DNA of 64,000 nucleotides from Stagnihabitans lacustris (GCF_025950525.1 NZ_JAPDGS010000007.1:107536-171535), one strand, 5' to 3'; shown: positions 37,682 to 46,852, counted from the stretch's first letter. Made by a program: numbers and translations. The notes: a model not told the origin generated them from the letters alone.

Positions 37682-37695
37682 CCGCCAAAACGGAT
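37680..37695 (-). promoter_or_regulatory. operator-like dyad 2 of kbl-tdh
   Basis: The plus strand reads ATCCGCCAAAACGGAT; the minus strand reads ATCCGTTTTGGCGGAT, nearly identical to dyad 1. It overlaps the end of the -10 and the expected transcription start, as a repressor site would. Confidence 0.55.
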
Positions 37696-37706
37696 GGAGT
37701 TCTGTG

Positions 37707-38906
37707 ATGGCGGATGGTTTTCTGGATCATGTCGGCGCGGTCCTTGCGGGGATCGAGGCCGAGGGGCTGATGAAGCGCGAGCGCGAGATCACCTCGCCGC
37801 AGGGCGCTTGGGTGACGGTTGCCCAGCCTGGCGAACCGGGGCGGCGGATGCTGAACCTTTGCGCCAACAATTACCTTGGCCTGGCCGACGACCCGCGCCT
37901 GATTGCGGCGGCGACGCAGGCCACCGCCAGCCATGGCTATGGCATGGCCTCGGTCCGTTTCATCTGCGGCACAACCGACCTGCACCGCGCGCTGGAGCGT
38001 CGCTTGGCCGCTTGGTTGGGCCATGACGATGCGATCCTTTTTGCCGCCTGTTTCGACGCCAATGGCGCGGTTTTCGAGCCGCTTTTGGGCGAAGAGGATG
38101 CGGTGATTTCCGATGGCCTGAACCATGCCAGCATCATCGACGGCATCCGCCTGTGCAAGGCGCGGCGGTTCCGCTTTGCCAATGGCGACATGGCCGACCT
38201 GCAGGCGCAGCTTCAGGCCGCCCGGGCGGGGGGCGCGCGGTTCATCATGGTGGCGACGGATGGCGTCTTTTCGATGGACGGCACCTTTGCCGACCTTGGC
38301 GCGGTGCGCGCGCTTTGTGACCAATATGGCGCGCTGATGATGGTGGATGATTGCCACGCGACGGGTTTCATTGGCCCCAAGGGCAAAGGCACGCCTGCGC
38401 AGGCGGGGGTCTCTGCCGACATCCTGACCGGGACCTTCGGCAAGGCCCTGGGCGGCGCGCTTGGCGGCTATGTCGCGGGGGCGCAACCGGTGATCGACCT
38501 TCTGCGCCAACGCGCCCGGCCTTATCTGTTTTCCAACGCCCTGCCGCCGGCCGTGGTGGGGGCCGCGCTGGCTGCCATCGACATCGCCGAGGTGGCCTCC
38601 GACCTGCGCGCGCGTTTGGCCGAAAATGCCGCCCATTGGCGCGCGGGGCTGGAGGCGCTTGGCTTCACGCTTTTGCCCGGACATCACCCCATCGTTCCGG
38701 TGATGCTGGGCGATGCGCCCCTGGCCCAGGCCTTTGCCCGGGCTTTGGGGGAAGAGGGCATCCTGGTCTCGGCGTTTTTCTTTCCCGTGGTGCCAAGGGG
38801 GCGCGCGCGTATCCGCACGCAGATGAATGCGGCCCTGCGCCGCGAGGATCTGGATTTCGCCCTGGCGGCCTTTGGCCGGGTGGGCAAAGCCTTGGGGGTG
38901 ATTTGA
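37707..38906 (+). CDS. kbl: glycine C-acetyltransferase (2-amino-3-ketobutyrate CoA ligase)
   Basis: Cleaves 2-amino-3-ketobutyrate with CoA to glycine and acetyl-CoA, the second step of threonine degradation. The 399-residue PLP enzyme has [43 protein letters not shown] and the Schiff-base Lys246 in [18 protein letters not shown] 8 nt before ATG 37707 supports the start. Its stop overlaps the tdh start by 1 nt (TGATG). Confidence 0.96.
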   Translation: MADGFLDHVGAVLAGIEAEGLMKREREITSPQGAWVTVAQPGEPGRRMLNLCANNYLGLADDPRLIAAATQATASHGYGMASVRFICGTTDLHRALERRLAAWLGHDDAILFAACFDANGAVFEPLLGEEDAVISDGLNHASIIDGIRLCKARRFRFANGDMADLQAQLQAARAGGARFIMVATDGVFSMDGTFADLGAVRALCDQYGALMMVDDCHATGFIGPKGKGTPAQAGVSADILTGTFGKALGGALGGYVAGAQPVIDLLRQRARPYLFSNALPPAVVGAALAAIDIAEVASDLRARLAENAAHWRAGLEALGFTLLPGHHPIVPVMLGDAPLAQAFARALGEEGILVSAFFFPVVPRGRARIRTQMNAALRREDLDFALAAFGRVGKALGVI

Positions 38907-39931
38907 TGCGGGTTCTGGCAAAGACCAAGGCAGAGGTCGGGCTTTGGGCCGATGCGCGGGCCGTGCCCGAGATCGGGCCGGAAGATGTGCTGATCAAGGT
39001 GCGCAAGACCGGCATCTGCGGCACCGATATCCATATCTGGAACTGGGACGACTGGGCCGCGCGCACGGTGCCGGTGGGACTGGTGACGGGCCATGAATTC
39101 GCGGGCGAAATCGTGGCCAAAGGCGCGCTGGTCGAGGGGCTGGAGATCGGCCAGCGCTGTTCGGGCGAGGGGCATCTGATAGGCCGAGCGTCGCGCCAGT
39201 CGCGGGCAGGGCGGTTCCACCTGGACCCGGCGACGCGCGGCATCGGGGTGAATGAACCCGGCGCCTTTGCCGAATATCTGCGGCTTCCGGCCTTCAATGT
39301 CGTGCCCTTGCCGGATAGCATCGACGATGAGGTGGGCGCGATCCTTGATCCCCTGGGCAATGCGGTTCATACGGCGCTAAGTTTTGACCTTGTGGGCGAA
39401 GATGTGCTGATCACCGGGGCCGGTCCCATCGGCATCATGGCGGCGGCGGTGGCACGGCATGTGGGGGCGCGTCATGTGGTGATCACCGATGTGAACCCGG
39501 CGCGGCTGGAATTGGCCGGCCGGGTCGCTGATGTCACCCCGGTCAATGTGGCGGTCGAGGATCTGGCGGCTGTGAAATCCCGGCTGAAGCTGGCGCAGGG
39601 CTTTGACGTCGGCATGGAGATGAGCGGCAACCAGCAAGCGCTGGATCAGATGGTCGAGAACCTGGTGATGGGGGGGCGCATCGCCATGCTGGGCATCCCG
39701 CCGGGGAAATCCCCGGTCGACTGGAGCCGCATCGTCTTCAAGGCCATCACGATCAAGGGCGTCTATGGCCGCGAGATTTTTGAGACCTGGTATAAGATGA
39801 TCGCCATGCTGGAAAACGGTCTGGATGTGCGCAAGGTGATCACCCACCGCTTCAAGGCCGCCGATTTCGAGAAGGGGTTCGAAGTGATGCGCTCTGGTGT
39901 CTCGGGCAAGGTCGTGCTGGACTGGAGCTAG
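38906..39931 (+). CDS. tdh: L-threonine 3-dehydrogenase lacking the structural-zinc cysteines
   Basis: Oxidises threonine to 2-amino-3-ketobutyrate with NAD+, the substrate of Kbl. The 341-residue zinc alcohol-dehydrogenase fold keeps the catalytic metal ligands (Cys38 in ICGTDIH, His63 and Glu64 in TGHEF) and the nucleotide motif GAGPIGIMAA. The four cysteines of the structural zinc lobe (93, 96, 99, 107 by gapless alignment to my recollection of the E. coli sequence) are replaced by Gly, Ser, Ser and Asp. The coupled operon position still supports the same reaction. Confidence 0.94.
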   Translation: MRVLAKTKAEVGLWADARAVPEIGPEDVLIKVRKTGICGTDIHIWNWDDWAARTVPVGLVTGHEFAGEIVAKGALVEGLEIGQRCSGEGHLIGRASRQSRAGRFHLDPATRGIGVNEPGAFAEYLRLPAFNVVPLPDSIDDEVGAILDPLGNAVHTALSFDLVGEDVLITGAGPIGIMAAAVARHVGARHVVITDVNPARLELAGRVADVTPVNVAVEDLAAVKSRLKLAQGFDVGMEMSGNQQALDQMVENLVMGGRIAMLGIPPGKSPVDWSRIVFKAITIKGVYGREIFETWYKMIAMLENGLDVRKVITHRFKAADFEKGFEVMRSGVSGKVVLDWS

Positions 39932-39934
39932 ACG

Positions 39935-40040
39935 GAGCGCTGGCGCGCAAGATTATATCTCGCCTCTGGCCTGCGGCCAACCGGCTCGGGGGCCGCGCTC
40001 AGCTTCGGGCGGGGATACTTGGGCAAGTGTGACATGAAGG
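39935..40040 (+). repeat. structured intergenic repeat, double-hairpin type (copy H)
   Basis: Hairpin 1 GCGC-TGGC-GCGC, hairpin 2 TGGCC-TGC-GGCCA, then AACCGGCTCGG, an inserted stretch and the core GGGCGGGGATACTTGGGCAA. It starts 3 nt after the tdh stop and faces the reverse copy at 40154. Confidence 0.65.
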
Positions 40041-40067
40041 GGCGCGCCGGGCACATTGCCGCGCCCC
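40039..40067 (+). terminator. possible terminator after tdh
   Basis: GGGGCGCG and CGCGCCCC pair perfectly around a 13-nt loop, followed by GGTCTTTCGACTT. Confidence 0.5.
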
Positions 40068-40153
40068 GGTCTTTCGACTTGGCTTAAGCATCTTCTTCAG
40101 TCGAGGCGCAGATAACGCGCACCTTGTGAGGGCCCAATCTCCTACACTTAACG

Positions 40154-40278
40154 CCTTTCACACTGGCGCAAGTATCCACGGGGATTTTCAAGGGGGCCGT
40201 GGCCCCTTGAAGCGGGGGTGCGGGGGTATGCCATTTGTTTCGCCACGGGTTCGAGAAACAAGTGGCATGAGCCCCCGC
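40154..40278 (-). repeat. structured intergenic repeat, composite type (copy I)
   Basis: The core (minus strand GGATACTTGCGCCAGTGTG) lies beside a hairpin pairing TTCAAGGGG..CC with GGCCCCTTGAA (40187-40211), then a long hairpin at 40220-40278: outer 7 bp GCGGGGG/CCCCCGC and inner 13 bp TGCCATTTGTTTC/GAAACAAGTGGCA. Same order of parts as the copy at 31072, with different stem sequences. Confidence 0.65.
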
Positions 40279-40282
40279 GTCA

Positions 40283-40326
40283 TCCGGTCACGGACAAGGG
40301 CGAAAGCCCACAGCTTCGTGACCGGA
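40283..40326 (-). terminator. nested hairpin just past serS
   Basis: TCCGGTCACG pairs with CGTGACCGGA, enclosing GGGC-GAAA-GCCC. It ends 8 nt from the serS stop and could end the serS transcript; the tetraloop-like inner stem suggests it folds as RNA. Confidence 0.5.
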
Positions 40327-40333
40327 CGTCCCT

Positions 40334-41626
40334 TCAGACCAACTGACCCTCAGTCGAAATCCGGGTCTTGCCACCCAGATAGGGATGCAACGCCGCGGGC
40401 AGGGTGACAGAGCCATCCGCCTCCTGGCCGTTTTCCAGCACCGCGATCAGGCAGCGCCCCACCGCAAGGCCCGAGCCGTTCAGCGTCGCCACGAAGTCGG
40501 GCTTCCCACCACCCGCGGGCCGATAGCGCGCGTTCATCCGCCGCGCCTGGAACTGGCCGCAGGTCGAGACCGAGGAGATCTCGCGGAACTTGTTTTGCCC
40601 CGGCAGCCAGGCTTCCAGATCATAGGTCCTTTGCGCGCCAAAGCCCATGTCACCGGTGCAAAGCACGATGGTGCGATAGGGGATGCCCAGCTTTTCAAGG
40701 ATCGCTTCCGCGCAGCGCCGCATGCGTTCCTGTTCGTCCAAGGCGGTTTCGGGGGTGCAGATCGTCACCATCTCGACCTTTTCGAATTGGTGCTGGCGCA
40801 GCATCCCCGTCGTGTCCTTGCCCGAAGACCCGGCCTCCGACCGGAAGCACTGGGTATGGGCGGTCATGCGGATCGGAAGGGCGCTTTCCTCCAGCAGATC
40901 GCCCGCCACCGTGTTGGTCAGCGTCACTTCCGAGGTCGGGATCAGCCACCAGCCATTGGTCGTCTGATAGCTGTCCTCGGCAAATTTCGGGAGTTGGTTC
41001 GTGCCATACATCGCCTCTTCCTTGACCAGGACCGGGGTCCAGGTCTCTTGCAACCCATGCACGTCGACATGGGTGTCCAGCATCAGTTGCGACAGCGCAC
41101 GGTGGACGCGGATCACGGCGCCCTTCAGCACCACGAAACGGCTGCCGGAGAGCTTGGCGGCGGTCTCGAAATCCATCCCGGGTTTCACCCCCGCAATGTC
41201 GAAATGTTCAACCGGGGTGAAGTCGAAATTCCGCGGAGCGCCCCAGCGGTGGACCTCGATGTTGCCATCCTCGTCGGCGCCATCGGGGACGACGTCCAGG
41301 GGCAGGTTCGGGATCGACATGAGCTGGGCGCGCAAGGCCACGTCCTGCGCCTCCGCCTCGGCGGTCAGGGCGGCGATGGCGGCCTTTTTCTCGGCCACTT
41401 CCGCGCGGATCGCGTCAAAGGTCGCGTTATCCCCCGCAGCCTTGGCCGCACCTGCCTTCTTGCTTAGCGCATTGGCCTCGGCGGTCGCGGTTTCGGCCGC
41501 AAGGATCTTGGCCCGGCGGTCCGCATCCAGCGCCAGGATCCCCGACGACAGGCCCGACAGTCCACGACGAGACAGGGCCGCATCGAAAGCGGCGGGGTTC
41601 TCACGGATGGCGCGGATGTCGTGCAT
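40334..41626 (-). CDS. serS: seryl-tRNA synthetase
   Basis: Charges tRNA-Ser (and tRNA-Sec where present). The 430-residue class II enzyme has the N-terminal coiled-coil arm (about 28-105, rich in Ala/Glu/Lys), motif 2 [20 protein letters not shown] followed by HQFEKVEM, and motif 3 around [25 protein letters not shown] stands 8 nt before ATG 41626. Divergent from yajC. Confidence 0.97.
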   Translation of the reverse strand: MHDIRAIRENPAAFDAALSRRGLSGLSSGILALDADRRAKILAAETATAEANALSKKAGAAKAAGDNATFDAIRAEVAEKKAAIAALTAEAEAQDVALRAQLMSIPNLPLDVVPDGADEDGNIEVHRWGAPRNFDFTPVEHFDIAGVKPGMDFETAAKLSGSRFVVLKGAVIRVHRALSQLMLDTHVDVHGLQETWTPVLVKEEAMYGTNQLPKFAEDSYQTTNGWWLIPTSEVTLTNTVAGDLLEESALPIRMTAHTQCFRSEAGSSGKDTTGMLRQHQFEKVEMVTICTPETALDEQERMRRCAEAILEKLGIPYRTIVLCTGDMGFGAQRTYDLEAWLPGQNKFREISSVSTCGQFQARRMNARYRPAGGGKPDFVATLNGSGLAVGRCLIAVLENGQEADGSVTLPAALHPYLGGKTRISTEGQLV

Positions 41627-41795
41627 GGCTGTGTCCTCTTGCATGGGAACGCGGGTTCCGCCCCCCATATGCCGCAAACTGACGTCTTGGTGAAGGGGGA
41701 AGCCGTCCCTTTCCCCCTTGCCTTGCGTCTGGTCCTGCCCATCTGTAGGGTGCGGCGCAAATTCCGGGGTAAATCCCCCGCAAAAGGACCATGGA

Positions 41796-42134
41796 ATGAC
41801 CCTGACAGAGCTTTTCGTTTCTCCGGCCTATGCCCAGGCTGCCCCTGCCACCACCGGCTCGATGATCGGCGGCATCCTTCCCATGGTGCTGATCTTCGGC
41901 ATCATGTATTTCCTGCTGATCCGTCCGCAGCAAAAGAAGATGCGCGACCTGAAGGCCATGATCGGCGCGCTGCGTCGTGGGGACCGGGTCGTGACCGCCG
42001 GCGGCATCATCGGCCTGGTCTCCAAGGTCGAGGAGGACAACACGGTCGAGATCGAGATCGCCCAGGGCGTCAAGGTCAAGGTCGTCAAGGCCACGATCAC
42101 CCAGGTCCTGTCCAAGACCGAACCGGTGGCGTAA
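41796..42134 (+). CDS. yajC: preprotein translocase subunit YajC
   Basis: Small membrane partner of SecDF. The 112-residue protein has one membrane segment (about 22-40, [20 protein letters not shown]) directly followed by the signature [12 protein letters not shown] and a cytoplasmic domain with [26 protein letters not shown] precedes ATG 41796. First gene of the yajC-secD-secF-Mth938 operon, 3 nt from secD. A 9-bp hairpin at 41693-41719 lies in the 5' flank. Confidence 0.94.
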   Translation: MTLTELFVSPAYAQAAPATTGSMIGGILPMVLIFGIMYFLLIRPQQKKMRDLKAMIGALRRGDRVVTAGGIIGLVSKVEEDNTVEIEIAQGVKVKVVKATITQVLSKTEPVA

Positions 42135-42137
42135 CCG

Positions 42138-43805
42138 ATGCTGCACACCCCCCTTTGGAAGCGGCTGCTGATCTGGGCCGCGGTTGTGCTTGGGCTGGTT
42201 CTGGCCTCGCCGAACCTGTTTTACGCCCGGGTCGAAAGCCATAACGACGCCCAGTCCGCGATTGCGAAATCGGGGGGGACGGCCACGGCCGAGCAAGAGG
42301 CCGCGGTGGCAAGCTGGCCCGCCTGGGCGCCCTCCAGCCTGGTGAACCTGGGCCTTGATCTGCGGGGCGGGGCGCATCTTCTGGCCGAAGTGCAGCTGGC
42401 CGATGTGTATAAACAGCGCATGGACAGCCTGTGGCCCGAGGCGCGCGACGCGCTGAAGCCCGCGCGCGAGGCCACGGGCGGCGTCAAGCGCGCCCAAAGC
42501 CCGGACGGCACCTTGCGCATCGCGATCGCCAATGCCGATGGCGTGCAAGCTGCGCTGGAGGCCCTGCGGCCTCTGGCCTCGCCCGTGGTCAGCCTGACCG
42601 GGGCAGGGTCGTCGAACTATGACATCGTGGCCGATGGTCAGGACATCGTCATCACCCTGTCCGAGGCCGAAAAGGCCGCGACCGATGCGCGAACCTTGCA
42701 ACAAAGCCTTGAAATCATTCGCAGGCGGGTGGATGCGGCGGGCACGCGCGAACCCTCGATCCAGCGTCAGGGCGCCGACCGCATCCTGATCGAAGTCCCC
42801 GGCGTCGGTTCCGCCGAAGAGCTGAAGACCATGATCGGCACCACGGCCAAACTGAGCTTCAACACCGTGGTGGGCACGACCCAGGACGCCGAGGCCAACC
42901 CTGGCCCGGGCAATATCCTGGCCGCCGATGGCGAGCGTGAGGGGCTGTATTTCATCCTCGACGCGACGCCTGTGGTGTCGGGCGACAACCTGGTCGACGC
43001 GCAACCCTCGTTCGACCAGAACGGCCGGCCCGCAGTGTCTTTCCGCTTTGACACGACCGGCGCGCGCAAGTTCGGCGAATACACCGGCGCCAATATCGGG
43101 GCGCCCTTTGCCATCCTCTTGGATGACAAGGTGATTTCGGCCCCAACGATCCAGACCGCGATCACGGGCGGGTCGGGGATCATCACCGGGTCTTTCACGG
43201 TCGAGGAATCAACCAACCTGGCCGTTCTCTTGCGCGCTGGCGCCTTGCCGGCCGAAATGAAGTTCCTTGAGGAAAAGACCGTCGGCCCCGAGCTGGGTCA
43301 GGATTCGATTGACGCGGGCCGGACGGCTGCGGTGATCGGCCTGGTCGCCGTGGCGATCTTCATGATCGCCAGCTATGGGCTCTTTGGCGTCTTTGCCAAT
43401 ATCGCGCTCTTGATCAACCTGGGCATGATCTTTGGCATCCTGTCGCTGATCGGCGGCACGTTGACCTTGCCGGGCATCGCGGGCCTTGTGCTGACCATCG
43501 GGACGGCGGTCGATGCCAATGTCCTGGTCTATGAACGCATCCGTGAGGAATTGCGGTTGGCGAAATCCGCCGCCCGCGCCATCGAACTGGGCTATGAACG
43601 CGCCATGTCCGCCATCGTCGACGCCAATGTGACGGCGATGATCACGGCCATCGTGCTGTTTTACTTCGGCTCGGGTCCGGTGCGCGGCTTTGCCGTGACG
43701 CTGTTCATCGGCATCATCACCTCGGTCTTCACCGCGCTTTATGTGACGCGCCTGATCATCGAACTTTGGATCAACCGGGCACAGCCCAAAACTCTGGTGG
43801 TGTGA
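42138..43805 (+). CDS. secD: protein translocase subunit SecD
   Basis: Proton-motive-force-driven half of the SecDF complex, which helps release exported proteins on the periplasmic side. The 555-residue RND-type protein has an N-terminal membrane segment, LVNLGLDLRGGAHLLAEVQL, the P1 periplasmic domain, and five C-terminal membrane segments, with GTAVDANVLVYERIREELRL as the conserved cytoplasmic loop. It is separated from secF by 3 nt. Confidence 0.96.
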   Translation: MLHTPLWKRLLIWAAVVLGLVLASPNLFYARVESHNDAQSAIAKSGGTATAEQEAAVASWPAWAPSSLVNLGLDLRGGAHLLAEVQLADVYKQRMDSLWPEARDALKPAREATGGVKRAQSPDGTLRIAIANADGVQAALEALRPLASPVVSLTGAGSSNYDIVADGQDIVITLSEAEKAATDARTLQQSLEIIRRRVDAAGTREPSIQRQGADRILIEVPGVGSAEELKTMIGTTAKLSFNTVVGTTQDAEANPGPGNILAADGEREGLYFILDATPVVSGDNLVDAQPSFDQNGRPAVSFRFDTTGARKFGEYTGANIGAPFAILLDDKVISAPTIQTAITGGSGIITGSFTVEESTNLAVLLRAGALPAEMKFLEEKTVGPELGQDSIDAGRTAAVIGLVAVAIFMIASYGLFGVFANIALLINLGMIFGILSLIGGTLTLPGIAGLVLTIGTAVDANVLVYERIREELRLAKSAARAIELGYERAMSAIVDANVTAMITAIVLFYFGSGPVRGFAVTLFIGIITSVFTALYVTRLIIELWINRAQPKTLVV

Positions 43806-43808
43806 CCT

Positions 43809-44783
43809 ATGGCTTGGCGTTTGCGGCTGGCTCCCGAAAAGACCAATATCAACTTCTTCAAGGCGCAATGGCTGACCTTTGGCGGCTCTGCGGCGCTGAT
43901 GGTGCTGTCCATCGTGGCTTGGGCTGTGATGGGGCTGAACTACGGCATCGACTTCAAGGGCGGCACGACGATGCGCACCGAAAGCACGGTGGCCATCGAC
44001 ACCGGCGTCTATCGCGCCGCGCTTGAGGGGCTGGGCCTGGGCGATATCGCCGTCTCCGAGGTCTTTGACCCGGCCTTCGGCGCCGATCAGCATGTCGCCT
44101 CGATCCGGATTTCGGCCGAGGAGGGTGACCAGCTGACCGAAGCGCAGCTGGACGCGGTGCGCGGCGCCCTTGTGGCGATGGAGCCCGGTTTGAAGGTCAT
44201 CTCGACCGAAACCGTGGGCCCCAAGGTCTCGGGCGAGCTTGTGACCTCGTCACTGTTGGCGGTGGCGGTGACGTCGCTGGGGATCCTCGCCTATATCTGG
44301 ATGCGGTTCGAATGGCAGTTCGCGGTGGGCGGCGTCGTGGCTTTGTTGCATGACGTGATCATCACCGTGGGGATTTTCGCGGTCTTTCAGATCAAGTTCG
44401 ACCTGACCATCGTGGCGGCGCTGCTGACAACCTTGGGCTATTCGATCAACGATACCGTGGTGGTCTTTGACCGACTGCGGGAAAACCTGATCAAATACAA
44501 GCAGATGCCCTTGCGGGATGTGATGAACCTTTCGGTGAACGAGACCTTGGGGCGGACCTTGGCCACGGCGATGACGACGCTTCTGGCCGTGGGCTCGATG
44601 CTGGTCTTTGGCGGCGACGTGATCCGCGGATTTTCGTTCGCGATTTTCATGGGGATCATCCTGGGCACCTATTCCTCGGTCTATGTCGCCAAGAACCTGG
44701 TGCTGTTCATCGGCCTGGATCGCAGCGAAAAGCCCAAGGGTGGCAAGGGGTCTGACCACGAATTCGCCAATATCGACGCCTGA
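43809..44783 (+). CDS. secF: protein translocase subunit SecF
   Basis: Partner of SecD. The 324-residue protein has six membrane segments, MGLNYGIDFKGGTTM near the N-terminus and the conserved YSINDTVVVFDRLRENL. Operon position after secD confirms the call. Confidence 0.96.
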   Translation: MAWRLRLAPEKTNINFFKAQWLTFGGSAALMVLSIVAWAVMGLNYGIDFKGGTTMRTESTVAIDTGVYRAALEGLGLGDIAVSEVFDPAFGADQHVASIRISAEEGDQLTEAQLDAVRGALVAMEPGLKVISTETVGPKVSGELVTSSLLAVAVTSLGILAYIWMRFEWQFAVGGVVALLHDVIITVGIFAVFQIKFDLTIVAALLTTLGYSINDTVVVFDRLRENLIKYKQMPLRDVMNLSVNETLGRTLATAMTTLLAVGSMLVFGGDVIRGFSFAIFMGIILGTYSSVYVAKNLVLFIGLDRSEKPKGGKGSDHEFANIDA

Positions 44784-44795
44784 CCGGAGGAAGCC

Positions 44796-45152
44796 ATGCC
44801 CCTGACAGAGATCACTTACGGCACGGCCCAGCCGATCGAGGGCTATGGGCCGGGCTTCTTCCGCGTCGGCGGCCATGTGCTGCGCGGCGCGCTTTTGGTG
44901 ACGCCCTGGGAGGCCGGCCCCTGGGGCGGCCTGTCCGATGTCGCGGCGGTGCTTGCGCTGCGCGACAAGATCGACGTTGTTCTTTTGGGCATGGGCCGCG
45001 ACATCGCCCATCCCCCGCCCGAATTCCGCGCCGCGTTGGAAGAGGCGGGGTTGGGCGTCGATGTCATGTCCTCAGCTGCCGCTGCGCGCACCTATAACGT
45101 GCTTTTGTCCGAAGGCCGCCGCATCGTGGCCTGCCTTTTGCCCGTCGACTGA
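44796..45152 (+). CDS. Mth938-like domain protein
   Basis: A 118-residue protein of the small Mth938/DUF498 family, unknown function. It shows the conserved PIEGYGPGFFRVGG, DVVLLGMGRDIAHPPPEF and a C-terminal AARTYNVLLSEGRRIVACLL. GGAGGAAG precedes the ATG, 12 nt after secF, so it is co-transcribed with the translocase genes. Confidence 0.88.
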   Translation: MPLTEITYGTAQPIEGYGPGFFRVGGHVLRGALLVTPWEAGPWGGLSDVAAVLALRDKIDVVLLGMGRDIAHPPPEFRAALEEAGLGVDVMSSAAAARTYNVLLSEGRRIVACLLPVD

Positions 45153-45165
45153 CACCTGACCCAAA

Positions 45166-45265
45166 GGAGCGGCTGCGCCGCAAGATTTTCATCTCGCCTC
45201 TGATGCTGACGCATCAACCGGCTCGGAAGGGCCTCCGGCGGGAATATTTATGTCAGTATGAAAGC
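45166..45265 (+). repeat. structured intergenic repeat, double-hairpin type (copy J)
   Basis: Hairpin 1 GCGGC-TGC-GCCGC, hairpin 2 TGATGC-TGAC-GCATCA, then AACCGGCTCGG, GCCTCCGGCGGGAATATTTA and TGTCAGTATGAAAGCGC. It starts 13 nt after the Mth938 stop. Hairpin 2 has a different sequence from copies C and H but the same fold and position. Confidence 0.75.
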
Positions 45266-45394
45266 GCAAGGCGCAGGGCGTGTCACGGGCGTTTTGCGGT
45301 GTTGCGCCGAGGGTCCGACCTGCGCAGAGAAACCGATGTGCGCAGAGGGTCCGACGAGAGATGTTCACCCCGCCAAGGGCGTTTGCTTTTCTCG

Positions 45395-45454
45395 GTCTTT
45401 CACATTGACACAAATATTCTCGGAGGGGTCCGGGGAGGCAGACAGCCTCCCCGG
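45395..45454 (-). repeat. structured intergenic repeat, hairpin-plus-core type (copy K)
   Basis: Read on the minus strand: perfect hairpin CCGGGGAGGC-TGTCT-GCCTCCCCGG, then ACCCCTCCGAGAATATTTG and TGTCAATGTGAAAGAC. It lies 21 nt past the minus-strand oxidoreductase stop. The spacer 45266-45394 has short direct repeats (GAGGGTCCGAC twice) and no gene. Confidence 0.7.
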
Positions 45455-45475
45455 GGGTGCCGCAAGGACAACCTG

Positions 45476-46852
45476 TCAATGCCGGCCCGTCAGCCAATTG
45501 CCAAAGGCCGCGAACCGGGAAGGCGCGATCCCAAGGCGGTCCTCGCGGCGGTCGGCGATGCGCAAAAGCACATACATCAGGTGGATGCCCAGCCAGCGGA
45601 AGGGCTCGCGCTCCCATTTGCGGACGCGGCGGTTCACCCAAGGCAGCCTGGTGATATCGGTATCCCGCCCCAGGGCCAGATCGGCAAGCGTCCGCCCGGC
45701 AAGGTTGGCCGTCGAGACCCCCACGCCAACATAGCCCCCCGCCCAGCCGAGCCCCGTTTCGCGGTCCAGCCCCACGGTGGCGCACCAGTCGCGCGGCACT
45801 CCGATCACCCCGCACCAGGCATGTTCGACGCCGTAGGGCGCGGCCTCGGGGAAGTGGCGGTGCAGGACCTCGGTCAGGCGGCGGATCGTTTCGGCATCCG
45901 GCTCGCCGTTCTGGTCCATCTTGGAGCCGAACTTGTAGGGCACGCCGCGGGCGCCGACGGTGATGCGGCCCTCACGCGTCTTTTGGCAATAGCAATAGGC
46001 ATTGGCCGCGTCCTCGACCAATTCGGCGCCCTCCCAGCCGATCTTGGCCCAAACCTCGGGTGGCAAGACGGGGGTGGCAATCTGGGCCGAGTTCAGGGGT
46101 ATCCAGTCGCGCTCATGGCCGGGAAGGCCCGCGGTAAAGCCTTCGGTCGCGCGCAGGATGATGGGCGCGCTGACGCGGCCCTTGTCGGTGAGGACCTCTC
46201 CTTTGGCATAGGAAATCACGGCGGTGTCCTCATGGATCACCGCGCCCGCGCGTTCGACCGCCTCGGCCAGGCCGCGCACCAGTTTCGCCGGCTGCACCCG
46301 GGCCACGCCCGATATCGCCATGCCGCCAAGCGCCCCGGGGATCGAGATGCGCTGCGCCACCTGCGCGGCCGAAAGCTCACGCGTGCGATGCGCCTGGCCC
46401 CATTTGGCCTGGTGCGCGACGGAGTCTTTCAGCCGCGCCATCTGAGCTTTGTTCTGGGCGAACATCAGGATCTCGGTGCGCAGGATGTCGGCGTCGATGT
46501 TCTGGTCGGCACAGGTGGCGATGATCTCGTCCACCGTGCCCTCCAGATGCCGCGCCATATCCAGCACCGCATCCGTGCCATGGGTCGCGGCATAGCGGTC
46601 ATGGTCCCAGGCCAGCGTTCCCATGCACCAGCCGCCATTCCTCCCCGAGGCGCCAAAGCCGGCGAATTCCCGCTCCAGCACCACAACCTTCAGCCCCGGC
46701 GCCTCGCGCATCAGATACCAGGCCGCCCAAAGCCCGGTGAAGCCCGCGCCGATGATCGCCACATCGGCCGAGATATCGCCGGGCAGGGGCGGCCTGCGGG
46801 TCTGCGGCAGGCCGATATCGGCATACCAGAAGGAGACGTCTCCGATTTTCAT
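45476..46852 (-). CDS. FAD-dependent oxidoreductase (DAO family)
   Basis: A 458-residue flavoprotein with the dinucleotide fold ADVAIIGAGFTGLWAAWYLM (about residues 28-47), FGASGRNGGWCMGTL and a C-terminal GLGWAGGYVGVGVSTANLAG contacting FAD. It resembles the amine or glutamylputrescine oxidase-like group, but the substrate is not readable. ATG 46852 is preferred; the longer in-frame start would add about 40 residues without family sequence. It is divergent to nothing nearby and ends beside repeat copy K. Confidence 0.88.
   Translation of the reverse strand: MKIGDVSFWYADIGLPQTRRPPLPGDISADVAIIGAGFTGLWAAWYLMREAPGLKVVVLEREFAGFGASGRNGGWCMGTLAWDHDRYAATHGTDAVLDMARHLEGTVDEIIATCADQNIDADILRTEILMFAQNKAQMARLKDSVAHQAKWGQAHRTRELSAAQVAQRISIPGALGGMAISGVARVQPAKLVRGLAEAVERAGAVIHEDTAVISYAKGEVLTDKGRVSAPIILRATEGFTAGLPGHERDWIPLNSAQIATPVLPPEVWAKIGWEGAELVEDAANAYCYCQKTREGRITVGARGVPYKFGSKMDQNGEPDAETIRRLTEVLHRHFPEAAPYGVEHAWCGVIGVPRDWCATVGLDRETGLGWAGGYVGVGVSTANLAGRTLADLALGRDTDITRLPWVNRRVRKWEREPFRWLGIHLMYVLLRIADRREDRLGIAPSRFAAFGNWLTGRH

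Noticed and set aside
40126..40407. 93-codon plus-strand frame between tdh and serS
   Set aside because: It spans the repeat hairpins and overlaps the end of serS; it has no ribosome site and no coding character.
41693..41719. 9-bp hairpin between serS and yajC as a riboswitch or attenuator
   Set aside because: AAGGGGGAA/TTCCCCCTT pairs well but has no surrounding conserved fold or leader peptide that I can support.
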